Below, in pieces: positions 9,709-18,680 of a stretch of 57,261 bases of DNA. This DNA is from Prochlorococcus sp. AG-673-M19. Its GTDB lineage: Bacteria > Cyanobacteriota > Cyanobacteriia > PCC-6307 > Cyanobiaceae. The notes beneath the pieces are model-generated. The model was not told where the DNA came from. It worked only from the letters and a program-made list of their open reading frames with translations, and ran no database searches. The translations under genes and the position numbers were made by a program. Position 1 is the first letter of the stretch. Each line of letters begins with the position of its first letter. The stretch covers positions 1-57,261 of the forward strand of contig QCTP01000007.1 in assembly GCA_003211115.1 (NCBI GenBank), given 5' to 3'.

Positions 9709-10787
9709 ATAAAATATTTGTTTAGTTCATTTGCCACCCAACGAGAACATGAAGGAGCAAGTAAAAATCCATTTTTATAGAAACCAGTACATATAATTAA
9801 TCCATTTTCCAGATTTTTTTGAATAGGGGATGGTTCCCCTTCTGGTCTTGATCTAATTCCAAACCACTTTCTCGTTACTCTTTCTCTTGATAGCCAGCTA
9901 GGTTTGCTCTCAATGAAATCAGTAAGTTTTTCGAAGATATCTTCTTCTGGTTTTTCATGATATTCATCAGTAGAACCTATGATAATTTTATTTTTTGTTA
10001 AAGGAATTATGTTTTTGCCATCAATGTTGAAATGTTTTGGCAGGGATAATAAATTAACTTCATGTAATTTTGTACAAACTTCTAAAGCTTGACCCAAGAC
10101 TGGCTTTAATTTGATTTTATTAGGCTTGTCTATTATTAAATTTATTGCATTGAGAGAATTACATAAGATAATTGCGTCAGTTTTGATTTTGTTATTACTT
10201 TTCGAAGCAGCAATCCATTTTTTGTTAAATCTTTTAATTCTTATTATTTCTTCTTTTAAAAAATTAATTTTTTTGTTTTTTAGGTAAACATTTAAAGTAT
10301 CTAATAATGATTGAGGATCTATTCTCCCATCTTTGTGGGAAATAATTCCTTTAATATTTTTTGTCTTGAAAATATTATTGATATTTTTAATAATGATTGA
10401 GTCTTTCTCTAAAATTTCAAGTCCTTGGTTTGTATTGTCATTAACAAATTTCTTTAGCTTTTCAAATTTTGCATCATTTGTCGTCAACTGTATTAATCGT
10501 TTTTCTATGTGTAATTCAGGATTAAACTCTTGTAATAATTTGATCCATTTTGGCCATAATTCAAGGCTTTGTTTTCTAAGTATCCAACTTCTACCATTCC
10601 TCTTTTGATATATATTTCCCATTAGAAGACCTAATGCAGCACTACTACTATTTTTGTCTAAAGTTGGATCTGCAATTGTTATTTGATACCCTAATTCAGA
10701 AAGTTCTACTGCGTTAAACTTTCCTATTATGCCCGCACCTACAATCAGTATATGCGGTTTTTGAAAATTTTCTTTTAATCCTTTCAT
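9705..10787 (-). CDS. DAO-family FAD-dependent oxidase, possible glycine oxidase (ThiO-like)
   Basis: The 360-aa protein starts with a Rossmann FAD/ADP-binding loop, [22 protein letters not shown] (residues about 13-34), in which GAGIIG is the dinucleotide motif. It continues with [19 protein letters not shown], a second nucleotide-contact region and a C-terminal [12 protein letters not shown] followed by [14 protein letters not shown]. This is the D-amino-acid/glycine oxidase layout. Such enzymes oxidise glycine, D-amino acids or sarcosine; as ThiO they supply the glycine imine for thiazole synthesis. A stand-alone thiG lies about 45 kb away in this window, so ThiO is an attractive but unproven role. 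It shares its last 4 bp with the dnaK stop. Confidence 0.8.
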   Translation of the reverse strand: MKGLKENFQKPHILIVGAGIIGKFNAVELSELGYQITIADPTLDKNSSSAALGLLMGNIYQKRNGRSWILRKQSLELWPKWIKLLQEFNPELHIEKRLIQLTTNDAKFEKLKKFVNDNTNQGLEILEKDSIIIKNINNIFKTKNIKGIISHKDGRIDPQSLLDTLNVYLKNKKINFLKEEIIRIKRFNKKWIAASKSNNKIKTDAIILCNSLNAINLIIDKPNKIKLKPVLGQALEVCTKLHEVNLLSLPKHFNIDGKNIIPLTKNKIIIGSTDEYHEKPEEDIFEKLTDFIESKPSWLSRERVTRKWFGIRSRPEGEPSPIQKNLENGLIICTGFYKNGFLLAPSCSRWVANELNKYFI

Positions 10788-10834
10788 TGATATATTAGGT
10801 GTACTTACTTATTTGATTAAACAATTAAATTTCT

Positions 10835-11689
10835 TTGGAACATCCCTCAATTATATTCAAAATTGTTTGTCCTGATCGTCCAGGCTTAGTAAGTAAGCTT
10901 ACAACTTGGATATCAAATTATGGTGGCAACATAAAGCATTCAGATCATCATACAGATCAAGATGCGGGTCTATTTCTTAGTAGGATTGAGTGGCATAGTA
11001 TCCATACAACAATTAATAGAAAAGATATTTATGATAAGTTTAAAAAAATTGCAGTTGATATAAATGGAAAATTTAATATTAATTATTCGGATGAGATTCC
11101 GAATGTTGCTATTTTTGTAAGTAAACAAAATCATTGTTTAATTGATTTACTTTGGCGGGTAAGAAATGGCGAACTCAAAATGAATGTCCCATTAATAATT
11201 TCTAATCATCCTGATCTTGAAAGTATTGCCAATGACTTTAATTCACAATTTGTTTATTTTGATACTGTTAATTCTTCAAAATCTGATGTTGAAGACCAGA
11301 TTTTAAAATTAATCGAGCAATTTGATATCGATTTTGTTGTATTAGCTAAATATATGCAAATTTTGAGTGACTCTTTTTTGCAAAAGTTTTCTTCAATAAT
11401 AAATATTCATCATTCTTTCTTACCTGCTTTTAAGGGGGCTCAACCATATCATCGTGCATGGAAAAGGGGTGTAAAATTAATAGGTGCTACAGCACATTAT
11501 GTAACTAAAGATCTTGATGAGGGTCCAATTATTGAACAATGTACTGTCAATGTAAGTCATAGAGATGAAGTTGATGATTTGATTCGAAAAGGAAGGGACA
11601 TTGAGAGAGTCGCTTTGGCAAGGGCTGTTAGATTACATCTAAATCACCAAGTATTTGTTTATAAGAGCAAAACTGCTGTTTTTGATTGA
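10835..11689 (+). CDS. purU: Formyltetrahydrofolate deformylase
   Basis: PurU hydrolyses 10-formyl-tetrahydrofolate to formate and tetrahydrofolate, balancing the C1 pool with the glycine cleavage system. The 284-aa product has an N-terminal ACT domain (FKIVCPDRPGLVSKLTTW, residues about 8-25). The formyltransferase domain follows: NHCLIDLLWR, INIHHSFLPAFKGAQPY with the catalytic Asn/His, and LDEGPIIEQ with the catalytic Asp. The start is TTG at 10835, because an in-frame TAA at 10826 blocks any earlier start and the ACT domain begins immediately. It is divergent from the FAD oxidase with 47 bp between starts. Confidence 0.95.
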   Translation: MEHPSIIFKIVCPDRPGLVSKLTTWISNYGGNIKHSDHHTDQDAGLFLSRIEWHSIHTTINRKDIYDKFKKIAVDINGKFNINYSDEIPNVAIFVSKQNHCLIDLLWRVRNGELKMNVPLIISNHPDLESIANDFNSQFVYFDTVNSSKSDVEDQILKLIEQFDIDFVVLAKYMQILSDSFLQKFSSIINIHHSFLPAFKGAQPYHRAWKRGVKLIGATAHYVTKDLDEGPIIEQCTVNVSHRDEVDDLIRKGRDIERVALARAVRLHLNHQVFVYKSKTAVFD

Positions 11690-11698
11690 TAATAATTT

Positions 11699-13057
11699 TT
11701 AATCCTCTAATTCAATCTGAATTTGTCTTTCATAAATTGATTCTTCATTAAATGTTCTTGCTATCAGGAAACTTGCAATACAGCTAATGAGAACGGGCTT
11801 CATAATTAATAAATTTTTTGTTAAAGCAAAAGCTAAGAACATTGCAGTTATTGGTGTTCTTGAACATCCAGCTACAAATGCCCCCATTCCCGCAAATATA
11901 TATGTACTTGGGGCATGACCTGTAGCAATTTCTACCCAGGTTCCTATGATTAATCCAATAGCTCCTCCTAAAGTGAGCATCGGATAGAATAATCCTCCAG
12001 GGGCTCCAGATGCAGCAGCTAATCCTGTTGTTATAAAAAGTATAAATACAGCTAAAAAGGCTATTTCAATATTCGTATTCTTTTCGACTATTATTTTTTG
12101 CAATTCATCTAAATTATGGAAAGAGCTAGGTAAAAAAGAATAAATGCTTCCAAGTAAAAATCCGCAAATACTCATTTTTAAAACAAATTTATTTTTATAC
12201 CATTTTTTTCCAAGCTTTTGCATAATAAGAACATACTTACTATAAAGTTCTGCGAATAATCCAATAATTATTCCAAGTAACACAAGGTAAATAAAATCAA
12301 TAGGCAAGAAGAAGACAGATGGATCATATTCTTTTTGGATTAAAAAACCTAGATTGAAATCAAAACCTCCGGCTTTTGGATCTAAACCCAAGGCTTGAAT
12401 AATATCTGCAGATGAATCTGCTATGAAAGTTGTAATTACAACTAATAATAAGATCACTGGCCTTGCAGAATTTAATAATTCTTCAATTGCGTAAATGAAG
12501 CCACCCAAAGGAGCGCTAAAAACTGCTGCTATTCCAGCTCCACCTCCAGCAGCAACTATTACTCTTCTAAATGCTAGAGGAGCTTTTAGCCATCTTGCCA
12601 TTTGCCAAGCAACTGACCCCCCCATTTGAACTGATGGACCTTCAGGACCCAAAGGGAACCCGCTTCCGATTGCAATGATTCCAGATATTAATTTGACTAA
12701 TCCAACCTTAAGATTCATGGGTACTTTTTTATGTCTTAAAAATCCCATGATTTGACTTACACCTGAACCTTTTGCTGCAGGAGCAAAATTTTTAATCAAA
12801 AATCCTGCAATAGCTCCACCAACTGCACCAAATAGTGGTAAGACTGCAATAGATGGAAAATGATTTAAAAGTTCTAATCTCCAATTATTTATAAAATAAA
12901 TTCCAGTTTTAAAAGAAATACTAGTAATTGATGCTCCTAAACCTGTTAACAGAATTGATATGACAACAACAAAAGATCTTTGTTTAAGTAATTTTTTAAT
13001 GCTTCGAGAAGAGTTATTTCCTGTTTTTTTAATATTTTCTTTTATGAGGTTTTGCAT
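11699..13057 (-). CDS. ClC-family chloride/proton exchanger
   Basis: This is a polytopic membrane protein of 452 aa. Selectivity-filter elements are KGSGVSQIMG (residues about 96-105), GPEGPSVQMGG with the gating glutamate at about residue 139, and FSAPLGGFIYAIEELLN near 180-196. The conserved double Glu in that last element (about 192-193) corresponds to the internal proton glutamate of E. coli ClC. Both glutamates being kept argues for a 2Cl-/H+ exchanger rather than a passive channel. The C-terminus ends shortly after the last membrane helices and has no CBS domains. It is convergent with purU and follows acnB by 9 bp, so it is probably co-transcribed with acnB. Confidence 0.93.
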   Translation of the reverse strand: MQNLIKENIKKTGNNSSRSIKKLLKQRSFVVVISILLTGLGASITSISFKTGIYFINNWRLELLNHFPSIAVLPLFGAVGGAIAGFLIKNFAPAAKGSGVSQIMGFLRHKKVPMNLKVGLVKLISGIIAIGSGFPLGPEGPSVQMGGSVAWQMARWLKAPLAFRRVIVAAGGGAGIAAVFSAPLGGFIYAIEELLNSARPVILLLVVITTFIADSSADIIQALGLDPKAGGFDFNLGFLIQKEYDPSVFFLPIDFIYLVLLGIIIGLFAELYSKYVLIMQKLGKKWYKNKFVLKMSICGFLLGSIYSFLPSSFHNLDELQKIIVEKNTNIEIAFLAVFILFITTGLAAASGAPGGLFYPMLTLGGAIGLIIGTWVEIATGHAPSTYIFAGMGAFVAGCSRTPITAMFLAFALTKNLLIMKPVLISCIASFLIARTFNEESIYERQIQIELED

Positions 13058-13066
13058 AGTCCATGA

Positions 13067-15640
13067 TTACTTTGACAAGCTGAAATCGTGTATTTCATCA
13101 AATTGAAGATAGCGATAAAGTTCATCAGAATATGGATTAATTTTATTTTTAGTAATATCCTGATATTCTTCTATTTCAGGAATTTTTCCAAGAAGTGCAC
13201 AAACTGCTGCTAATTCAGCACTCCCTAAAAATACTTGAGCATTTTTCCCAAGCCTATTATCAAAATTTCTTGTACTAGTAGAAAATACTACTGATCCTTC
13301 ATCTACTCTGGCTTGATTTCCCATGCATAAAGAACAGCCAGGCAATTCTAATCTCGCACCACAATTTTCAAATATTTCATAATATCCTTCATTTTTAAGA
13401 GTTTCCTCATCCATTTTTGTGGGTGGGCAAATCCATAGTTTTGCCTTTAAATTTTTCACACCTTCAAGAACTTTTGCGGCAGCCCTGTAGTGACCAATGT
13501 TTGTCATACAAGATCCTATAAAAACTTCATCAATATTTGTATTTGCAACATCAACAATTTCCTTCACATTGTCTGGATCATTTGGGCAGGCTACAATTGG
13601 TTGAGTAACTTTTGCTAAGTCAATTTCAACTATCTCTTCGTAACTGGCATTCAGATCTGGCTGAATTAATTTAGGTCTCTTTAACCAATTTTTCATATCA
13701 TTAATTCTTCTTGATATTGACTTTGAATCTTCATAATTGCTTTCAATCATTTTTTCTAAAAGGCAAATATTGCTTCTTATATATTCTTGAACAGTTTCTT
13801 GTGATAAAAGTATTGTGCTTCCAGCGCATGAGCGTTCAGCAGTAGCATCAGTTAGTTCAAAAGCTTGTTCAAGTTTTAAGTTAGGCAATCCTTCAATTTC
13901 CATAATTTTTCCGTTAAATATATTTTTTTTATTTGCTTTCTCAACAGTCAAAAGTCCCTTTTTAATCGCAAAAAGTGGAATTGCATTAACTAAATCTCTT
14001 AATGTTATGCCTGGTAATAAATCGCCCTTAAATTTTACGAGAACTGATTCTGGCATATTTAGTGGCATTGATCCTATTGCAGCAGCAAAGGCAACAATGC
14101 CCGAGCCTCCTGGAAATGAAATTCCAAGAGGGAATCTCGTATGACTATCTCCACCTGTACCAACAGTATCAGGAAGGAGCATTCTGTTAAGCCAGCTGTG
14201 TATTATACCATCCCCGGGTTTTAGAGCTACTCCACCTCTTTGAGATATAAAGTCAGGTAATTCTTTGTGTGTAAGCAAATCTACTGGTTTAGGATATGCA
14301 GCTGTGTGACAGAAACTTTGCATAACTAAATCTGCAGTGAATCCTAAACAAGCTAATTCTTTAAGTTCATCCCTCGTCATTGGTCCAGTAGTATCTTGAC
14401 TCCCAACTGTCGTCATAATTGGTTCACAGGTCATTCCAGGTCGAACCCCCTTTAAACCGCATGCTTTACCTACTATTTTTTGTGCTTGAGTAAAACCAGA
14501 ATTAAATTCTTTTGAATTTTTTGGCCGGATAAATATTTCACTAGGTTGATAATCTAATTTGTTTCTAATCTTGTCTGTGAGTGACCTTCCAATCATGAGA
14601 TTTATTCTCCCTCCAGCTTGAATTTCATCGGTAATAGTTGATGGACACAAGTCGAATTGACTTATTACTATTTCAGAATTGGTATTTTTTTCAATTTTTT
14701 TAATAACGCCTTCATAAGGAAATATCTTTATTAAATCTCCTGTTTTCATTTGAGATACATCAGCCTCTATCGGAAGTGCTCCTGAATCTTGTGCGGTATT
14801 AAAGAAAATAGGAGCTATTTTGCTACCGATTATTATTCCTCCAGTTCTTTTATTTGGTACAAAAGGTATATCTTCGCCAATATGCCATATCAGTGAATTT
14901 ATAGCTGATTTTCTTGAACTACCTGTGCCTACTACATCCCCAACATAAGCAATTTTCATTTCTTGTTTTTTAAGATTATCAAGAATTTCTAATCCATCTT
15001 GCTTTTTAAATTCGAGCATAGCCAAAGCGTGCAATGGTATATCAGGACGAGTTGTCGCGTGAACGGCAGGAGATAAGTCATCTGTATTTGTTTCACCATC
15101 AATTTTGAATACTAGACAAGTAATTTCTTTCTGTAGAACTTTTTTACTTTTGAACCATTCTGCATTTGCCCAACTATTTACTACTTCTTTTGCATAAATA
15201 TTATTTTGAGATAATTCATAAATATCATTCGCCGAATCGTAAACAAGAATGATATTTTTTAACACCTCTGCTGCTTTTTTAGCTAGTAAACTATTTTTCC
15301 CTTTAAGTATTTCAAACAGAGAATTAACATTGTATCCACCTATCATTGTCCCTAGTATCTCAATTGCTCTTTCAGGGTTAATGTATCTGCAATATTTTTC
15401 GCCTTGAGCGATTGCAGTAAGCCAACTTGCTTTTACATATGCTGCTTCGTCTACTCCTGGTGGTACTCTGTTTATGAGCAAATCTAGTAAATACTCACTT
15501 TCGTAATTAGTTTTTTTCTCTAAGAGATTAGTAATACAATTAGTCTGCTCTGCATTTAGTGGCAACGGAGGTATGCCTTTAGAAGCTCTCTCAGCTGCAT
15601 GATCTGCATAATCTTTGAGCAATGTTTCCAATTTCTTCAT
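13067..15640 (-). CDS. acnB: Aconitate hydratase B
   Basis: AcnB interconverts citrate and isocitrate through a [4Fe-4S] cluster. The 857-aa length and the domain order, with an N-terminal HEAT-like region (DYADHAAERASKGIPPLPL) followed by the swivel and core domains, mark it as the bacterial AcnB type and not AcnA. Core motifs include GTGGDSHTRFP, SCMTNIGHYRAA with the first cluster cysteine and LPGCSLCMGNQ with the two further cysteines, then TSTRNFDNRLG. It lies 9 bp upstream of the ClC gene and is divergent from DAHP synthase with 97 bp between starts. Cyanobacteria need this step for 2-oxoglutarate and nitrogen assimilation. Confidence 0.97.
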   Translation of the reverse strand: MKKLETLLKDYADHAAERASKGIPPLPLNAEQTNCITNLLEKKTNYESEYLLDLLINRVPPGVDEAAYVKASWLTAIAQGEKYCRYINPERAIEILGTMIGGYNVNSLFEILKGKNSLLAKKAAEVLKNIILVYDSANDIYELSQNNIYAKEVVNSWANAEWFKSKKVLQKEITCLVFKIDGETNTDDLSPAVHATTRPDIPLHALAMLEFKKQDGLEILDNLKKQEMKIAYVGDVVGTGSSRKSAINSLIWHIGEDIPFVPNKRTGGIIIGSKIAPIFFNTAQDSGALPIEADVSQMKTGDLIKIFPYEGVIKKIEKNTNSEIVISQFDLCPSTITDEIQAGGRINLMIGRSLTDKIRNKLDYQPSEIFIRPKNSKEFNSGFTQAQKIVGKACGLKGVRPGMTCEPIMTTVGSQDTTGPMTRDELKELACLGFTADLVMQSFCHTAAYPKPVDLLTHKELPDFISQRGGVALKPGDGIIHSWLNRMLLPDTVGTGGDSHTRFPLGISFPGGSGIVAFAAAIGSMPLNMPESVLVKFKGDLLPGITLRDLVNAIPLFAIKKGLLTVEKANKKNIFNGKIMEIEGLPNLKLEQAFELTDATAERSCAGSTILLSQETVQEYIRSNICLLEKMIESNYEDSKSISRRINDMKNWLKRPKLIQPDLNASYEEIVEIDLAKVTQPIVACPNDPDNVKEIVDVANTNIDEVFIGSCMTNIGHYRAAAKVLEGVKNLKAKLWICPPTKMDEETLKNEGYYEIFENCGARLELPGCSLCMGNQARVDEGSVVFSTSTRNFDNRLGKNAQVFLGSAELAAVCALLGKIPEIEEYQDITKNKINPYSDELYRYLQFDEIHDFSLSK

Positions 15641-15737
15641 TTGTGAGGTTTAATGCCTAATCTATTGTTATTTTTAATATTGATAAGGAGAGTATTCATA
15701 AATGCTTTTTTAAATATTCAAACTTCTTAATTAATCA

Positions 15738-16805
15738 ATGCCGACTTCATCCAATAATCAATCTTTAGAAAAAACTTCTGATTTGCATGTTGTTGAAACA
15801 CGTCCATTAATACCTCCAAGCAAACTTCATAATGATATACCTTTAGATTATACCTCTGCAGAAACTGTATCTAATAGCAGAAGATTAATACAAAATATTT
15901 TGCATAATAATGATCCTAGGATCCTAGTCATAGTTGGACCATGCTCAATTCATGATATTGAGGCTGCTAAAGATTATTCAAAATATATTGAGGAATTTAG
16001 AAAAATCTATACAGATAAATTAGAAATTGTAATGCGAGTATATTTTGAAAAACCGAGAACTACAATTGGTTGGAAAGGATTAATAAATGACCCTCATTTA
16101 GATGGTTCATATGATATTAATACAGGTTTACGAAGAGCGAGAAATTTATTATCTTATTTAGCAAGTCGTGGGATACCCTCTGCTACAGAGTTATTAGATC
16201 CAATTGTTCCTCAATATATTGCTGATTTAATTAGTTGGACAGCAATTGGTGCAAGGACTACCGAAAGTCAAACTCATAGAGAAATGGCATCAGGATTATC
16301 TATGCCTATAGGTTTTAAAAATGGAACAGATGGCTCTTTCAGTACAGCTATTAATGCGATGCAATCAGCTTCAAAATCCCATCATTTTTTAGGTGTCAAT
16401 GATCATGGTTATGCTTCTATTGTTAATACTACTGGCAATCCAGATGGGCACATAGTTTTAAGGGGGGGGGCAAAAGGAGTTAATTTTGAGAACCAACATG
16501 TCAAAAGTGTTTCCGCTGAATTAAGAGCAAATAATCTTCCTAATAAAGTAATGATTGATTGTAGTCATGGAAATTCTAATAAAGACTATCGAAAGCAATC
16601 CGATGTCCTAGAAAATGTCGCAAATCAGATTAAAAATGGCGAAAAAAATATTTTAGGAGTTATGCTTGAAAGTCATCTTAAAGAAGGCAATCAAAAGCTT
16701 TCAAATAAAAAAGATCTTATATATGGAAAAAGCATTACCGATGCTTGTATCAATATGGATACAACAAAAAATTTGCTCGCAATTTTGTATGATTCAATTT
16801 TGTAA
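15738..16805 (+). CDS. aroG: 3-deoxy-D-arabino-heptulosonate 7-phosphate synthase, class I
   Basis: The enzyme condenses PEP with erythrose-4-phosphate, the entry to the shikimate pathway. The 355-aa protein is of the AroF/G/H type: VIVGPCSIHD near residue 75, VYFEKPRTTIGWKG near 100-115, GARTTESQTHREMASGLSMP, GFKNGTDGS and MIDCSHGNSNKDY with the metal ligands. The isozyme letter is arbitrary because feedback specificity cannot be read directly. The codons for LRGG contain a run of nine consecutive G (16462-16470), unusual in this AT-rich DNA; the frame is intact here. It is convergent with the phytol-kinase-like gene, with one base between stops. Confidence 0.95.
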   Translation: MPTSSNNQSLEKTSDLHVVETRPLIPPSKLHNDIPLDYTSAETVSNSRRLIQNILHNNDPRILVIVGPCSIHDIEAAKDYSKYIEEFRKIYTDKLEIVMRVYFEKPRTTIGWKGLINDPHLDGSYDINTGLRRARNLLSYLASRGIPSATELLDPIVPQYIADLISWTAIGARTTESQTHREMASGLSMPIGFKNGTDGSFSTAINAMQSASKSHHFLGVNDHGYASIVNTTGNPDGHIVLRGGAKGVNFENQHVKSVSAELRANNLPNKVMIDCSHGNSNKDYRKQSDVLENVANQIKNGEKNILGVMLESHLKEGNQKLSNKKDLIYGKSITDACINMDTTKNLLAILYDSIL

Positions 16806-16806
16806 T

Positions 16807-17451
16807 TTATAAACCTGTAATAAAAAAGTTAAAGCAAAATGCTGCAGAAATTGGCACAATAAAATTATCGATACCAAAAAAACTAAACTGTTCGAGAACT
16901 GTAGAAATAAAAGCAATAGTAAAGAAATTTATATTAAAATTATATTTTTGGGAAAAACTTAAACCAAAAATCACTATCAAACTAGTAAAAAACATTGTTA
17001 TTGTCCCTAAAAAGGATTTTTTTTGTTTTAGGAAAGTCCAGCTTTTTGATTTAAAGTTTTTCCCTACTAATCCTGCTAAACCATCTCCAAATGTCATTAT
17101 TAAAAACCCAGCGATGAGAGAAGAAGGATCTTTATCCCAATAAAGGTAAATTAAAATAAATAAACTAAGACAATAAAATAATGTTCCATAGCTTTTTCTA
17201 TCTATATCTTCAATAGTTGGGAATAATTTAGATTGGTAATTTATGAAAGTTAAGAATGAAATAAGTCCCGTGAAATAAAGTGCAGAAGTTTGATCAATAT
17301 CTAAAACTTTAGCGAAAGGAATCAAAGGGCCAATTCCAATATGTATAATTTTTCGAATTACTTCTTTATTATTTGGATTAAAACCTTTATAAATTATTGA
17401 TACTAAAAAGATAAAAAATATATAAATTAAAATAAAAGCAAATTTTAACAA
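16807..17451 (-). CDS. Phytol/dolichol kinase-like integral membrane protein
   Basis: The 214-aa protein is mostly transmembrane, with about six to seven hydrophobic segments. Features of the CTP-dependent prenol kinase family are seen: EVIRKIIHIGIGPL near residue 30, DRKSYGTLFY, and FGDGLAGLVGKNFKSK near residue 125, followed by KSFLGTITMF. This matches the phytol kinase/dolichol kinase group; the cyanobacterial members recycle phytol from chlorophyll for tocopherol or for re-esterification. Substrate is inferred and farnesol is an alternative. The start lies 5 bp after the stop of the sigma factor gene, so the two are probably on one transcript. Confidence 0.8.
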   Translation of the reverse strand: MLKFAFILIYIFFIFLVSIIYKGFNPNNKEVIRKIIHIGIGPLIPFAKVLDIDQTSALYFTGLISFLTFINYQSKLFPTIEDIDRKSYGTLFYCLSLFILIYLYWDKDPSSLIAGFLIMTFGDGLAGLVGKNFKSKSWTFLKQKKSFLGTITMFFTSLIVIFGLSFSQKYNFNINFFTIAFISTVLEQFSFFGIDNFIVPISAAFCFNFFITGL

Positions 17452-17456
17452 CTTAA

Positions 17457-18476
17457 CTATGCTGCTTTTTGATGAGTGGTCATTACTCTCAGTTTTAAAA
17501 TTGCTTTTGCTTCTAATTGTCTGACTCTTTCTCTAGATACATTTATTTGTCTACCTATTTCGGCTAGTGTAAGAGGTTCCTCTCCATCCAAGCCGAACCT
17601 TAGTTTCATAATTTTTTGTTCTCTTTCATTTAATTGAGCAAGCCAAGTTCCCAAATGTTCTTTTTGGATAGTTCTATCCATGCCCTCCATAGGCTCTTCA
17701 CCATTGGGATCAGGTATAAGTTCTCCTAGGGTACTTCTATCTTCTTCTCCTCTTGCATGAGCATCCAGTGAGGCACAAGGGGCACTTTGCGAAATTAAGT
17801 CCTCTAAATCTTTTTGCTCAATACCCATTGCTTTTGCCATTTCTAATCTGGTTGGTTGCCTACCAAATTTATGAGATAACTCTCTTGAAACTCGTCTCAT
17901 TTTGGATAATTTTTCACTTATGTGTATTGGCAATCGAATTGTTCTAGCACTATTATCAATGGCTCTTGTCATTCCTTGTCTTATCCACCAATAAGCATAA
18001 GTCGAAAATTTATATCCCATTGCAGGATCAAATTTATCAACTGCTCTTTCTAAGCCAATCGCGCCTTCTTGCACCAGGTCTAATAATTCTAAACCTTGAT
18101 TTTGGTACTTTTTGGCAACAGATACTACAAGTCTCAAATTTGCTGCCATCATCCTATCTCTAGCTCTTTTCCCAATTTTTATGAGATGACGATTGCGTGA
18201 TGATCTTTCTATTTCAGGAGTTTCTAGCAATTTTTTCATGTTTTGAACATGATGCGCTAGCTCTATTTCTTCTGCCGCAGTAAGAAGAGGTACTCTGCCT
18301 ATACTGCTTAAGTAATGACCGATAGAATCTGAAGCAAGTCTTGCAGATTTTTTTTGGTTTTGTTTAGCACTTAAGCTAGATTTTGTTTTGCGAGTTTTCC
18401 CCGCAGTGTTTGGTAATCTAGGTTCTTCAATATTATTTTTTGAAGAACTCTTCCCAGATTCCAGAGGGATCCCCAT
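17457..18476 (-). CDS. Sigma-70 family RNA polymerase sigma factor, group 2-like
   Basis: A primary-like sigma factor without region 1.1. The 339-aa product has a basic, Ser/Lys-rich N-terminus of about 50 residues, then region 1.2 (DSIGHYLSSIGRVPLLTAAEE). Region 2 contains RLVVSVAKKYQNQGLELLDLVQEG and the -10-contacting YWWIRQGMTRAI. Region 3 follows, then region 4 with LTLAEIGRQINVSRERVRQLE. Near-canonical regions 2.4 and 4.2 suggest consensus -10/-35 recognition. I take the ATG at 18476, placed eight bases after a perfect AGGAGG at 18485-18490; a GTG directly before it is an equally possible start. Size suggests an alternative (group 2) sigma rather than the larger housekeeping SigA, but I cannot exclude the latter. 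Confidence 0.92.
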   Translation of the reverse strand: MGIPLESGKSSSKNNIEEPRLPNTAGKTRKTKSSLSAKQNQKKSARLASDSIGHYLSSIGRVPLLTAAEEIELAHHVQNMKKLLETPEIERSSRNRHLIKIGKRARDRMMAANLRLVVSVAKKYQNQGLELLDLVQEGAIGLERAVDKFDPAMGYKFSTYAYWWIRQGMTRAIDNSARTIRLPIHISEKLSKMRRVSRELSHKFGRQPTRLEMAKAMGIEQKDLEDLISQSAPCASLDAHARGEEDRSTLGELIPDPNGEEPMEGMDRTIQKEHLGTWLAQLNEREQKIMKLRFGLDGEEPLTLAEIGRQINVSRERVRQLEAKAILKLRVMTTHQKAA

Positions 18477-18484
18477 CACCCTGG

Positions 18485-18490
18485 CCTCCT
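18485..18490 (-). promoter_or_regulatory. Strong Shine-Dalgarno of the sigma factor gene
   Basis: A perfect AGGAGG on the minus strand lies eight bases before the ATG at 18476 and five before the GTG at 18479. Most genes here lack a good Shine-Dalgarno, so this stands out and implies efficient translation of the sigma factor. Confidence 0.7.
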
Positions 18491-18680
18491 AAAATGGATT
18501 TTTTCAAAAGCTAGCACTGAAATTGAGATAAAAACTACTTTTGCGTTGAAACTTTAAAGACAAAAAAAATTAATTTTGTAGATATTTACCTAAATCTGTT
18601 GATATGATTAGGTTTTATAGAAATATAAAATTTTTAAAAATATTAAGAAATTTTTTAAAATGTTGTAAAATTTATTAAAT

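Noticed and set aside
13815-14144. A 109-aa frame antisense to acnB
   Set aside because: It lies wholly inside the conserved acnB coding sequence, has no Shine-Dalgarno and reads as a shadow.
18604-18678. A 24-aa plus-strand ORF between ppk and the sigma factor gene
   Set aside because: It is made of Lys/Leu/Phe/Ile codons expected by chance in AT-rich DNA and has no recognisable features.
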